Positions 47,601-57,660 of a stretch of DNA of 64,000 nt are shown piece after piece. The DNA comes from Isochrysis galbana (taxonomy: Eukaryota > Haptophyta > Isochrysidales > Isochrysidaceae). The stretch spans positions 2,146,039 through 2,210,038 of the forward strand of contig CM030941.1 in assembly GCA_018136815.1 (NCBI GenBank). The letters run 5' to 3'. Every line of letters begins with the position of its first letter. The stretch's first letter is position 1. Under the pieces are notes generated by a model, which saw only the letters and a list, made by a program, of their open reading frames with translations, made no database searches and was not told the DNA's origin. Both the position numbers and the translations under genes were made by a program.

Positions 47601-50600
47601 GCTTGAAGTGCGCGGCGAGGGACGACGGGGCGGCCGTTGCGGCTCCAGTCTCACCGTGCACCTCTAGACAGATGTCAGGATATTGCCGCATAATTTTGGC
47701 GATACCTGCAAGAGTCTTCTGGTTTCGCGATCGCTCGGTGGCGTCTAGATGGTCAATAGACCACGCTTGTTCCGGCCTCGGCAATCGATCCTCCCCCGCG
47801 CCGTTGAAACGGACCTCGTTTTCGGCCGTGAATGCCTTCAGCTTGGACAATGCCTCTCGTAACCCGTGATCGGGAGCGCGGCGATGCAGTAGCCTAAATG
47901 GCAGGCCGGGGGGCAGCGCCCCCACTTCCTCGCCGCTCGTCGAGTGAGTAGCCCTGGGCACGAAATCAACCTTGGTCTCGCCCGTGAGCGGCTCGGCATG
48001 AACACTCAGCTGGTCGATCGGTACGCCACGTCCGATAAGCGCCTCGAAACACGCTTCAGCGCGTGAGCGCGCGAGCTTCTCCATAATCTCGCGCACATCG
48101 CGCTCACGGTCGAGGCCGAAATAGTTGGCGAGCGGTGCGGGTGCGGCCTTCGCGTCCGTGGTTGTGCCAAGCACCTGGCATGGGATATCGGGGTACTTCT
48201 TCAGAATCTCCGCTATCCCTTCGATTGTCTTAAGGTTCTGCTCGCGCTTTTCCGGGTCTGGATGGTTGATGTTCCAAGCCTGTGCCACACCGAGACTCGA
48301 CTCGTTAGTGACTTGCTCCGCGGCACCGGGGAAGAAAACATCGTTGTCTTCCAAGAACTTCACCACTTCGCGTCGCGCCAGTTCCGCCTTTCGCTGTTGA
48401 TTGTCGCCCAACAAGAAGAGATCAACCCGACGTGCAGCACGTACGACCCCCACGTCGACCGTGCACTCCCCCTTTTGCCCGCCTACCGGCGACAGTGTCT
48501 CCTTGATGAAAACTGGAGCGTATGCCGCGTCATTCAAAGCTGTTTCCGGAATGGAAACGTCGTACGTCTCTCCAACGAAAATGTCAGCCGCCGGCACCCG
48601 TACCGCACCATCATAAACGACATCGCGGACGACCTCTCGACCCAGTGTGCCCGAACCCGCAATAGGCACGCCGCCGCGGTGCAGAAGCGAGAGCGGCACG
48701 CCATTGGGCACCGGCAAGCAAGCGGCCCAGTGCGTGATAGGAAGTGGGTTAATTAGGCGTACAATCACTGGTCGAGTTGCGCGTCGAACAAGGAGTTGCA
48801 CCTCGAGGTGCTGACGCAAACCAAGCTCCAGAGCGGCGGCTTGCGACGCAGAGGATGTCGAGACAACGAAGCTATGTGTCACCGGTTCAAGCGTTGCTAA
48901 GCCCTCGGCGCCCTCGAGCTGCACAGCATATGTCTCTCCCACAAACAATTCATTCTCGCGAAGGGCGAACCTCCACTCTGCCGCAGACGGCTTCTCCTTG
49001 TGAACATAGTCCTGCACAGCGATACCGAGCGCCTTGTGTCTCACGACGAGTCGAAATGGACTGGGAAAAGGCAGATTGGCCGCCCAGTGACCCTTCGGCA
49101 GATCGGCACGCAATAGCACAGTCACGGGTGCCGTCTTGCGACGAAGAGGCAAAATGAGAGTGTGCTCAGTGCCGTCGACACGAAAGAGGCGGCTAGCCTT
49201 GCAACCGTAGTAGGCAGGTGCGTCGGGCACCTGGACCACGTAAGAGCCACCAAATGTGAGCGCGCCGTTGTAGACGTTCAGAGACTCAGACTTGCCATCG
49301 CGAATAGTACCTTTGTATATGTCGTGAGCGCCAAGGGCTTCCACCGCTTGTTGAGGCTGACGCGGCCCAACGAGCGGCGCAACTCCGATGTCCACAGCGC
49401 GCGCATCGACGTCATTGCTCACCTCCCACGAGGGGAGAACACGCTGCCCGTCTACTCCCAAAGATTCTAGCAATTTCTTGATGGCCAATGCCCGCCCCTG
49501 TGCAGTCGCACACTCAGCGTCCATCTTTTCGCGCGGAAAAGCCGCACGGAAGCGTCTATGGCCGGCGGCGTCTGACACGGAGGGTTGCGTGCACCGCACG
49601 CGCATGGCTACTAGCGGCGCCCGTAGTAAGATATCGGCAAGGCTCTGTAGGATGTCGAGGTTGACTTGTCGGTCCTCCAACTCGACGGAGTCACGATCGA
49701 AGAAAATAGGCCTCTCTGCCACATAGTCCGTCACCCTGCGGTGAGCGTCTTCGACCTGCTGTGCAATTCTCGCACCGTCGTAGACGCGGAAATTCACGCC
49801 CTTGATAGGCTCGAGATCTTTCGACCAATGCTTCTCGAGAACTGTCTTAGGCGGCGCAGAGGCGGCCGAGGCGCGACGTATCGCATCAAGTCGGCGGCAG
49901 AGACGGTCGAATTCAGAGAGAGATAAGGTGCCCGAGCCGTCGGCGTCAAATTCACGGATCACCGCTGCAGTCTCCGCACGGCTGAGGTCCACCTCGAGCT
50001 CGAGCAAAGCCTCGCGCAGCTCTCGCCTTGAGAGTGCACCTGAATTGTTGGCGTCGAAGTTGCGGAATATAGTGCGCACATCATTGGACATCGTGAGCTC
50101 GAGCACGAGCTTGTCAAACTCAGCGAATTCAATCGCACCCGAGCCGTCAGTATCATACCGTGTGAGCAAGGCACGCGACATGCTCGAGTCAAGGTCGATG
50201 CACAGCTCGCGCAGCGCTACCCGAAGGTCCGACACGCCGAGAGCGAGGTCGCTTCCAGACGGGACATCTGGGGCCGAGTTGGCCACAAGCATCTTTTGCA
50301 GGTCGATCGCGAGATTGAAGAATTCGTCAAAGTCTAGTGTGCCGCTACCGTCGGCGTCGTACCTGTTGAGTACTGCCTTTGTTTGCATAGGGGAGGCGTT
50401 GACGCCAAGCTCAAGAAGAGCGTCCCTCAAGTCACGCATCGCGAGGGCGCCCGAGGCGAGCGGTGTAGGGGGAGCCTGTGCGGGCGTTGCGCCTTGCCCA
50501 GCAGCTCCCGGGCGACGTATGTCTTTGACGTGCCCTTTGGCACAAAACCCAATGGGATGATCTCGGTTGCTTGGGTTTGAGATCGTCACCTCGAGCACGT

Positions 50601-52700
50601 TTTCTCCGGCCACAAACAAGCCGCAACCTGCTTGCGCCCGAATAACCATGTCGCCCCCGAAAGCCTGGAAGCTCGTTCGGCCTGATCCTGAAGTCAGGTG
50701 TTTGCTATTCAACGTGACGCTCTTAATGGCGTTGTCCACCGAATATGGTAGTTCGAAACTGGCGGTGTCAGGAGAATCAACGTCGAAGCGTAGCTCAAAG
50801 ACGGCGTCGCCCGGTGGCCATGCACTGTCGCCCAGCCAAGACACGCCTGGGGTCTTGCACCAGCTTGGATGGCCTTGTGTGGTCGGCGCAAGACCGGCTC
50901 CAAAGCGACCACAAGCCCGCACGAGGCTCCAAGGCGCTACTCCAGTGCTCAGCTCTACCGTCGCCGGTGCAGACACACTGCCTGGCTTTGATGGTGCGGA
51001 GGCGTCGTCGTTGTGACCCGGGAGCAGCACTACTTCAAGGTCGGTCACCAGTCCGGCAAACTCTTCGAGGTCGAGCGAGCCGCTGCCATCGGCATAGTAC
51101 CTAGCTAACACCGACCTTGCTTGCTCAGCAGTAGCTTCCACACCCAGCTCCTTGAGGGCGTCGCGGAGGTCGCGCGTCGCGAGCGTTGGTGTCACGCCAC
51201 TGTGCCCGTCGCTCAAATGGCCCTTGGCACAGAAGCCCATGGGATTCTCGCGACTGCCATTGTTTGCGACCGTCACCTCAAGCACATTTGTGCCTTTTAC
51301 GAAGAGTCCGTGCCCCGCGAGCGCTCGGATCGTCATGTCGCCACCAAAAGTGCGGAAACTAGTCCTACCAGATCCAAAATCAAGCTTCTTGCCGTTCAGC
51401 GTCGTAGTCCTGACGGTTTTGTCAACCGAATACGGCAGCTCGAAGCAGGCCGTGTCAGGCGATGCCACCTCAAAGCGCAATGCAAAGGTGGCGTCTCCGG
51501 GGGGCCACGTAGTGCTACCCAGCCAGGATGCACCTGGAGTCTTGCACCAGCTCGGGTGCCCCTGCGTAGTTGGAGCAGGGCCGGCGGGGAACTTCCCACA
51601 AGACCCCACGAGTCTCCAAGGGGCGCTACCCGTGCTGAGGTCGACTGAACTCTGGCCACGAAATAGCGTTTCGCCCGTCGAGCGCGCATGCGCCGAGAAG
51701 ACGCGGCGCACAGCTTCAGCGCTCGTCCTGCCGACCGCGGCGGATCCAACGGATGCACGCACGGCACCGTTGACCGCGAAACTTGAAAATGCGCGCCGAA
51801 CCTGCTCATCGGTGAGGCCGACAACCGGTTTCGTGGCGACCGAAAGGCCGACAACAGCTCTGCCTTTTGCGCAAAATCCCATGGGGTTTTCCCGGGTGCC
51901 CGTATTTTCTACGATGAGGCGCAGCGTGTTCTGACCCCTCACGAAAAGACGTTTTCCCCTTGGGGCCTTAATGACAGAGTCACCTCCGAATGTCTTGAAG
52001 TGCGCCGGCGTGCCCAAATCGAGCGGGTTGCTATTAAGCGTGGCGCTAAGCAGCTTGTTATCCACCGAATATGGCAGCTCGAAGTAGGCGGCGTCGGGGT
52101 CAGGTACGTCAAAGCGGAGTTCGAAGACGGCATCTCCTGGCGGCCATGCAGCGTTGTGGCCAAGCCACGAGAAGCCAAGCGGCTTGTACCATGCGTTGTG
52201 AGCTGCTGTTCGCGGTGCCGGACCAGCGGCGAATCTGCCGCATGATTTGGCGAGTTGCCACGGGGCGGATCCCGTGGTGAGGTCGACGAGAAGCGGCTTC
52301 GGCAATTCGGATGCATGTTTCGCGTACTTGGAGAACGTCTTTTGCAAGGCGTCGGAAGCGATCTCTTGACCCACGAGTCGACTGGGTATCGCAGAGGCGG
52401 CGACATCGCCGGCTGCGGCTAAGGTTGATTCGACGACAGGAACCTCGCGCTCGACCATTGGGACTTCGTAGTCGCACACAAGCTGTACAGTGCCAGCCTT
52501 GGAGCGCTTCAGAGGCAATTTGACCACCACGGCCTCTTTGATCTCCACCTCCGAAACTAGCTGTTCCACCAACTTGTTGTCGCCAATCTCAACAGCGCTT
52601 TGTAGCCTTTTCGCTCGATCCTGGGACCACGCGCGCTCTGCGTCAGTCTCGGTACCAACTTGAAAGACGATTTCGTTTTCCTCGGTCCCTGCGCCAGCAA
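41629..52700 (-). CDS. Giant modular protein: jelly-roll-like modules, EF-hands, OmpA-like modules and C-terminal annexin core
   Basis: One frame of ~3,690 codons from the gap (52700) to TAA at 41629; the N-terminus is lost. Modules in order: two jelly-roll-like domains (52290-51855, 51650-51215: LSTGSAPWRL, SWLG..WPPGDA.F.LRF, ENPMGFCAKG); EF-hand (~51110-51060, YADGSGSLDLEEF); a third jelly-roll (50965-50520); four EF-hands (50380-49905, DADGSGTLDFDEF type); an OmpA-like domain (~49710-49400); repeated beta modules with HWA..LP.P and VGETY motifs; two OmpA-like domains (~48340-47945, ~47825-47450); three EF-hands (47180-46835); two OmpA-like domains (~46475-46085, ~45570-45175); more beta modules; a fourth jelly-roll (43512-43067); and an annexin core of four repeats (~42700-41660: LIEVVAIRRQQELQQLRNEY, LYELICTSIPASLVELSSAF, LLEIFGRRTRAHLRELDILY, VVSIISSRHGRDLSGIIEAY). 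Family knowledge suggests calcium sensing, glycan binding and phospholipid binding; the whole-protein function is unknown. No transmembrane segment seen. Confidence 0.85.
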
Positions 52701-52800
52701 NNNNNNNNNNNNNNNNNNNNNNNNNNNNNNNNNNNNNNNNNNNNNNNNNNNNNNNNNNNNNNNNNNNNNNNNNNNNNNNNNNNNNNNNNNNNNNNNNNNN
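52701..52800. other. Scaffold gap (100 N)
   Basis: Removes the N-terminus of the giant annexin-type gene. The formal frame on its far side (52801-52854) gives only 18 residues and may not be coding. Confidence 0.95.
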
Positions 52801-53189
52801 CCGACGTGACGCGCAGAGTGCGCGCGCGGGAGAAGCCCTCTCTACAGAATTCATAATCCATACGCAGGAAAGGATAGTTGTTTAGTGTTAAGGTGGGGGT
52901 GGCGCCGAGGGGGGGGGGGGGGGAGGGGGGGGAGGGGGGGGGGGGGGGGGGAAGGGGGGGGGGGGGGGCGTGAGTGAGCGCGAGCCATGCCCACTTCTCG
53001 TTGCAGCCCCGCCTGCGGAGGACACCGTGGCGCGGGAGTGCTCGAGGAGGCGAGGATACCAGCTGCTGGCCCTCTTGGAGGACTGGTAGGAACAACGTCA
53101 TCTCCACGGCGATCGGCGTCCGTCGTCACACACGACGTGGGCAGCCAAACAGGGTGCCCACACGAAGCTGAAGCTCCACGAGACGATGA
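52801..53189. promoter_or_regulatory. Upstream region with long G-runs
   Basis: G-runs at 52909-52968 on the + strand, i.e. C-runs in the sense of the minus-strand giant gene. It likely includes that gene's 5' region. No other feature seen before the retrotransposon. Confidence 0.4.
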
Positions 53190-55308
53190 GCAACTATCAG
53201 TAAACTGATAGGGTCATGGAGCGCGCCCCGCCGCCCTCCCTCGCTGCCGCTGCCCTCGCCGAGATGGACGAAGGATTGAGTGACACGCCGCTGTCGCCGA
53301 AGCGACCGCGACAGGACGACCCTCCCAGCCAGGTGGGCACAGGAGCCAGCCTGCCACACCCGCGAACCACCGCGAACGCCACGAACAAGGCTGCCATGCT
53401 GGCAGTAGCCAGCATGCAGCACACCTCCAACACAACACACAGCCACTCCAGCCACACCACACCAGTGGGACGCTTCCAAAGGGAAGGCCTCCGGGCTGGG
53501 ACCCTACACAGCCGCGGTACCGCCCTCGCGCTCCGGCGCGAGGGGCCGGCCCGGCACCATCTACAGCAGAACCCCAATGGGGAAATGCCGCATCAAAGCA
53601 AAGAGTTGGACAAAGAGCAGACAGGTCCCCCTAGCATGGGGCATAGGAGCACAAAGGGGGGCAGACCAGGAGGGTTGCTCCCCAATGCCTACGAATGCCG
53701 AACGGACAAGCGAGCCTCGGGCGCGCGAACGTCGCAAGCGTCACAAGCCCATGAGGCCCATCACAACAAACACCACCTTGAGAGAGAGCCTACACAAAGC
53801 ACAATCCACACGAGACCCTCGGAAAGGGACGACAACAAAACGGATACACCGTGCCACATGGACGCCCGAAAGACGAAAACATGTGCAAGGCTAACCCCAC
53901 CCTCCGCCCCGGCCACACAGGTGGCCCTCCTAGACGAAGACCTAGAGTCCGAACCCGAGGGGGAGGCCGAATTTCCGGACTCCCACAAGATCATTATCAC
54001 CTTTACGGCGTACGAGAAAGGACACAAGGCCAAAGACGAAGAGGTCCTCGGCGCGATTGTCGCGCACCTCAACAAGCTGGAAGGCGTGGACCTCGAGCCC
54101 GAATTCCTATCCAAGAGCGCCTCCGGCCCTTGGGAGATTCTCGTAACGGCGGATTGCGCCAACCAATTCCGCGAAGAATACAAGGATGTGGCGGACTTTC
54201 GCAAGGCGGGCATCCCATGCCCGATCGCGGTCAAATATCAAACGCTCGACGAAAAATTCAAAGAAATCCCGCGGGCGTCCAACAAGGCACTGGCCAGCGC
54301 GTTCAAAGACGCCTCAGCGCACCTGGTGGTGCGCAACTACAAATTTGAGCTAAAGAGTTTCATAACGATCAGCTCGCTCGCCAAAGCGGTCGAGAACCAA
54401 GGATTCTTCTTTCTCCAAGGCAACCAAGAGCGCACCAAGATCCTCACCAAGGAGGGGATTCTCGTAACACAGGGTAAAAAGGAAGTTTACCATCTGTATG
54501 TCGCCCCAAAACACGGAACGTTCGCCTCCTTCGACTTTCCGCGCAAAATTATGCTCACCGTCAACGGGGCCCCCTTCCCCATCGAATACTCTGTCCGCAA
54601 TTGCCGCGAGCTGGGCGGAGACATCAAGAACCTAAACATCCATGCGGGGCCCAAGGGCTGTAAAGGATACCATAAAGGCTACGCCATGGCGTTCCATCCC
54701 CCCTTGCGCATTTGCGTGTGCGAGGAAGAAAAAGCCGCGCGCCTCGAACGCGAAGAACGCAAACGCACGGCTCCGCCGAAGATGACCGTCCAAGAGGCCA
54801 TGAACCCGAATGCCCCGGAGTTGTGCAAGCGCTTCCCTAATGGGAAATGCCCCATGAACATCATGGGCAAGGCGTGTAACCGCTCGCACGAGTACCCGGG
54901 CGCGTGGAAAGACGGCGAATGCATGATAATTTGCGCATTCCCGCGCGCGAGTGCCGGAACCCCGGGAAAACAACCCAAGGGCGGAATCTGCGCCCTGGGC
55001 GCCGACTGTCGCTACATGCACAAGTGCGTGCAACACGCGCGTGACCTCAACCGCACAAACCTTCTTATCACATATGCGCTCACCTTTGACTCCACTCGCG
55101 GATACCCAGGTGAGGGGCCGATCAAGATCGTCTCCTACAACATGAATGGCGCCGGTCACGGCGCCTTAGGCTCGGTGCTCGCCCAAGCGAGGAAAGCTAG
55201 AGTAGACATCATACTACTACAAGAGCTACACGCCTACGCCGATGGGGAAGTACCCTAGTCTAGTAGGTGTGTAGCCCAGAATCTTCAGATGTTTTTTTTT
55301 TTTTTTTT
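53190..55308 (+). mobile_element. Internally deleted non-LTR retrotransposon (LINE)
   Basis: Leader hairpin CTATCAGTAAACTGATAG (53194-53211) four bases before the ATG at 53216, one long frame, then a short 3' end (GTGTAGCCCAGAATCTTCAG, ATG and T18, 55270-55308). The frame stops just after the start of the endonuclease domain and the 3' signature follows at once, so the rest of the endonuclease and the reverse transcriptase have been deleted. Confidence 0.8.
53216..55258 (+). CDS. LINE ORF: nucleic-acid-binding protein with CCCH fingers fused to a truncated AP-endonuclease
   Basis: 680 residues. N-terminal ~200 residues are low complexity (Pro/Ser/Thr/Arg). The middle (~230-480) has a mixed alpha/beta region shared with the 37.7-kb copy (LEGVDLEPEFLSKSASGPWE). 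Residues ~540-610 hold two CCCH-type zinc-finger candidates (CKRFPNGKCPMNIMGKACNRSH, written as C-x7-C-x8-C-x3-H, and CALGADCRYMH preceded by an upstream Cys). Then comes the beginning of an exonuclease-endonuclease-phosphatase domain (IKIVSYNMNGAGHG, VDIILLQELHAY), which is cut off after ~35 residues by the stop at 55256-55258. It would bind element RNA in an intact relative. The frame is long and intact, but the element lacks reverse transcriptase. Confidence 0.75.
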   Translation: MERAPPPSLAAAALAEMDEGLSDTPLSPKRPRQDDPPSQVGTGASLPHPRTTANATNKAAMLAVASMQHTSNTTHSHSSHTTPVGRFQREGLRAGTLHSRGTALALRREGPARHHLQQNPNGEMPHQSKELDKEQTGPPSMGHRSTKGGRPGGLLPNAYECRTDKRASGARTSQASQAHEAHHNKHHLEREPTQSTIHTRPSERDDNKTDTPCHMDARKTKTCARLTPPSAPATQVALLDEDLESEPEGEAEFPDSHKIIITFTAYEKGHKAKDEEVLGAIVAHLNKLEGVDLEPEFLSKSASGPWEILVTADCANQFREEYKDVADFRKAGIPCPIAVKYQTLDEKFKEIPRASNKALASAFKDASAHLVVRNYKFELKSFITISSLAKAVENQGFFFLQGNQERTKILTKEGILVTQGKKEVYHLYVAPKHGTFASFDFPRKIMLTVNGAPFPIEYSVRNCRELGGDIKNLNIHAGPKGCKGYHKGYAMAFHPPLRICVCEEEKAARLEREERKRTAPPKMTVQEAMNPNAPELCKRFPNGKCPMNIMGKACNRSHEYPGAWKDGECMIICAFPRASAGTPGKQPKGGICALGADCRYMHKCVQHARDLNRTNLLITYALTFDSTRGYPGEGPIKIVSYNMNGAGHGALGSVLAQARKARVDIILLQELHAYADGEVP

Positions 55309-55309
55309 C

Positions 55310-56140
55310 CCACGAGACGATGAGCCTGGTCCGCGGCGGCGGCGGAGGTCTCGAGGCCAAGCAACTCCATTCCAACTGGAAGAGGGAGCAAGGCGGTCTA
55401 GAGTGCCACGTGCATCTCTGGAATTTGGGTCGCCGGGCGGGAGAGGCGCGTTGAGGAGACGTGGGGCGAGTGTTCCCGCCAAACCAACATCACGTCTCCC
55501 AGGGGACACTTATACTGTATCCTCATATGAGTCCGCCTCCTCACCTTCGCCGCCGCCACCACGTGGGAGGGGGCCGCGCAAAGAGCCCTCTAAGATTCTG
55601 CAGTATACGTTTCATGTGCGGGCCTGCGACTTAGCCTTGCAATTGAGCAAAAAGTTCAATTGCCCGCATTGTGGAGCAGCGCACTCTTTGGATGTTGGCG
55701 ACAACCAGAAAGTTTATGGTGGCAGGGGGCTTTGTCTCGTCATGGAATGCACAGATTGCGGCATGGGAGTGCGCCTAAATCTCGGCCATCTCACTCGCTT
55801 GGAGGAGCCTGTTGCCGCCCTTGCGTCTCGCCCCGACTCTGATGACGACGGCGGCGACGGCGTCAGTAGCGCTGACGAGGAGCCAAGGCAGCGCCGCAGA
55901 GCCTCTCTCTCTAGAGAGGCTGTGTCAGCTGTGCTCGGAGCGCTCATGGGAGGACAGCAGTACGAGGGGTATGCGGCCTCGGCGAACATGACCGGGATGA
56001 TGCCTTTGAATCACACCACTTGGCTCCGGTACGTTCGCCGACTCGCTCCCCATATCCAAGCTGTTGCGGAAGAGAGTATGGGCTCGACATCGGGAGACGT
56101 CTCGATCTTAGTCGGGGGGTGTCGCATTCATCCTAGATGA
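55310..56140 (+). pseudogene. Mutator-like transposase fragment
   Basis: Open frame whose only upstream ATG belongs to the LINE tail, so the 5' end appears replaced by the retrotransposon insertion. Residue pattern: Arg/Pro-rich start, a zinc-ribbon-like pair (FNCPHCGAAHSLDVG and LVMECTDCGMGVRLN), an acidic/Ser linker, then SAVLGALMGGQQYEGYAASA and LNHTTWLRYVRRLAPHIQAV ending near AEESMG. This helix pattern resembles the region ahead of the catalytic core in Mutator-like transposases found in many eukaryotes. The frame stops at 56138-56140 before any catalytic DDE residues. Either a decayed copy or a first exon. Confidence 0.45.
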
Positions 56141-57329
56141 TGCGATTTCTAGGCTCTTATTTCCAGGTCCTTCGTCGTGCGGCCACACGGCGAAGCTCAG
56201 GTACATCTAGGTTGGTAGGGTTCGTCCCTAGCGATCTAGAATTCGAGTTCTCGTTTCGTTCCGTCTAGCCTGTTTGTCAAGTCTAGATTCCAGGTTTCCT
56301 CCTTTCGGGTAATCTTGACCCAAAGGAGCCAGGTCGCCTGTCACTCGCTGCGCGCTTGTCTCAGGCTCTCGGGTTACCTTGTGAAGGCTTATTTAGCTTC
56401 TTGCAAGGCTTGTCGTTTCTTGTTGGGTTCCGGTTCTTTCTTGGGGCTTGCTAACTTTCGTTGTCGTCCAGGCCTGTTCTTTGTAGGTTCTGTTTAGCCT
56501 GGTTAGGGTTTCGTTGCCTTCCGGCGTTTGGCGTTGGCGTTCGGAAATTTCCTCTCACATTCCCTAGGTCCGCTACCCTTGGTTTGTAGGTCCTTGCTTC
56601 TTTCTTCTCGGTCAAGGTTTTGGCGAGCGAGTCGGTTGCTCTAGCCGCTCGAGATTTGAGGTTTAATTTGCCATCTCCCCTTGGAGATCGGTGTAGGTTC
56701 GCTTCCTAGGTGAGGGAATCTTTCCCCTTGATGCAAGTTACATGCAAGCCCTTGGCCCCTTTGGTGTTTCTTCCCCTTGGTTGCTACTCAGGGTCGTTCG
56801 TTAGAAGCGTCTAGAAGGTTCACGCTCAACGGCAAGATTTCCTCTGTCGTGAAGATATCTCGTCGCGATCTGGATCTGTATCCAAAGTGATCGCCGTGGT
56901 CGCGCGACATGACGCTCCCCTTCGGACTCTCCGCTACGTGGGAAGTTACAAGGGAGACACGCTCCGGCCGTCGCTGCGGAGTCTCTCTCTCTTTCTCTCG
57001 CTCTCTCTCTCCGTCTCTCGCGACGTGTTTGAGTTATCGGTGATTTGGGGTCGCGGTTGCTTGATAATTTGCTTGGTTTGGGTGAATGATTCCGGTGTGT
57101 TCGTGAGTCGGTGTATCCTGTTGTTCTCAGCCTCGTTGTCCGTCGTTGTTCGCTGCGTCGCTGCACTCAAGCAGCCTAGGCTCCCTCCCTGAGGGAGGAG
57201 TTCTTTGTAGGTCTAACAATCTCTTAAAACCCAACACACTAGGGCCGCTAGGAGCGCCTCGCCGCCCCACAGCCCTTCGTTCGCCGTTCGTTCCCCGTCC
57301 AGACACCCAAATGGGGTTGCCCGACCCAG
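56141..57329. other. T/C-rich non-coding stretch
   Basis: No gene recognised. Many TAGGTT/CTAGATT-like words and T-rich sequence from 56140 to 56860, then a CT microsatellite near 56984-57020. It could be a transposon 3' part or an intron of the Mutator-like fragment; nothing decides it. Confidence 0.35.
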
Positions 57330-57590
57330 TCCAGAATTTCATTCACCCGACTCCCGGTGGGGAGGAGGGCCAAAGCGCCGCGCTAGCCGCCGGTGCTGCT
57401 CGCGACGGAGTGGCTCAGAGCCCTCCGGCTCCGCTCGACTCGACAACCTGGTCGGGCGGGTCGTCTTGGCGCGGTCGCTTCGGCGACAGTGGCGTGTCCA
57501 TGAACGCTTCGTCCATGGCGGCGAGGGCGGCGGCAGCGAGGGCGGGAGGCGGCGCGCGCTCCATGACCCTATCAGTTTACTGATAGTTGG
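57330..57590 (-). mobile_element. LINE 5'-end fragment, minus orientation
   Basis: Read on the minus strand: perfect hairpin CTATCAGTAAACTGATAG (57586-57569), GTCATGGAGCGCGC, and the ORF1 start with the ATGGACGAAG and CGCCGCTGTCGCCGAAGCGA-like block seen at 53260-53310 (here ATGGACGAAGCGTTCATGGA). Only ~250 bases are present. Confidence 0.75.
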
Positions 57591-57660
57591 CTCGTTCGCC
57601 TCAATTTTGTTGCTCCTTGGTTCCCTCGACAGAGTGCAGAGTGTGCCACCCACAGCTTAG

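Noticed and set aside
52801-52854. Eighteen residues on the far side of the 52.7-kb gap as the true N-terminus of the giant annexin-type protein
   Set aside because: The frame relation across Ns is arbitrary and the piece is too short to judge.
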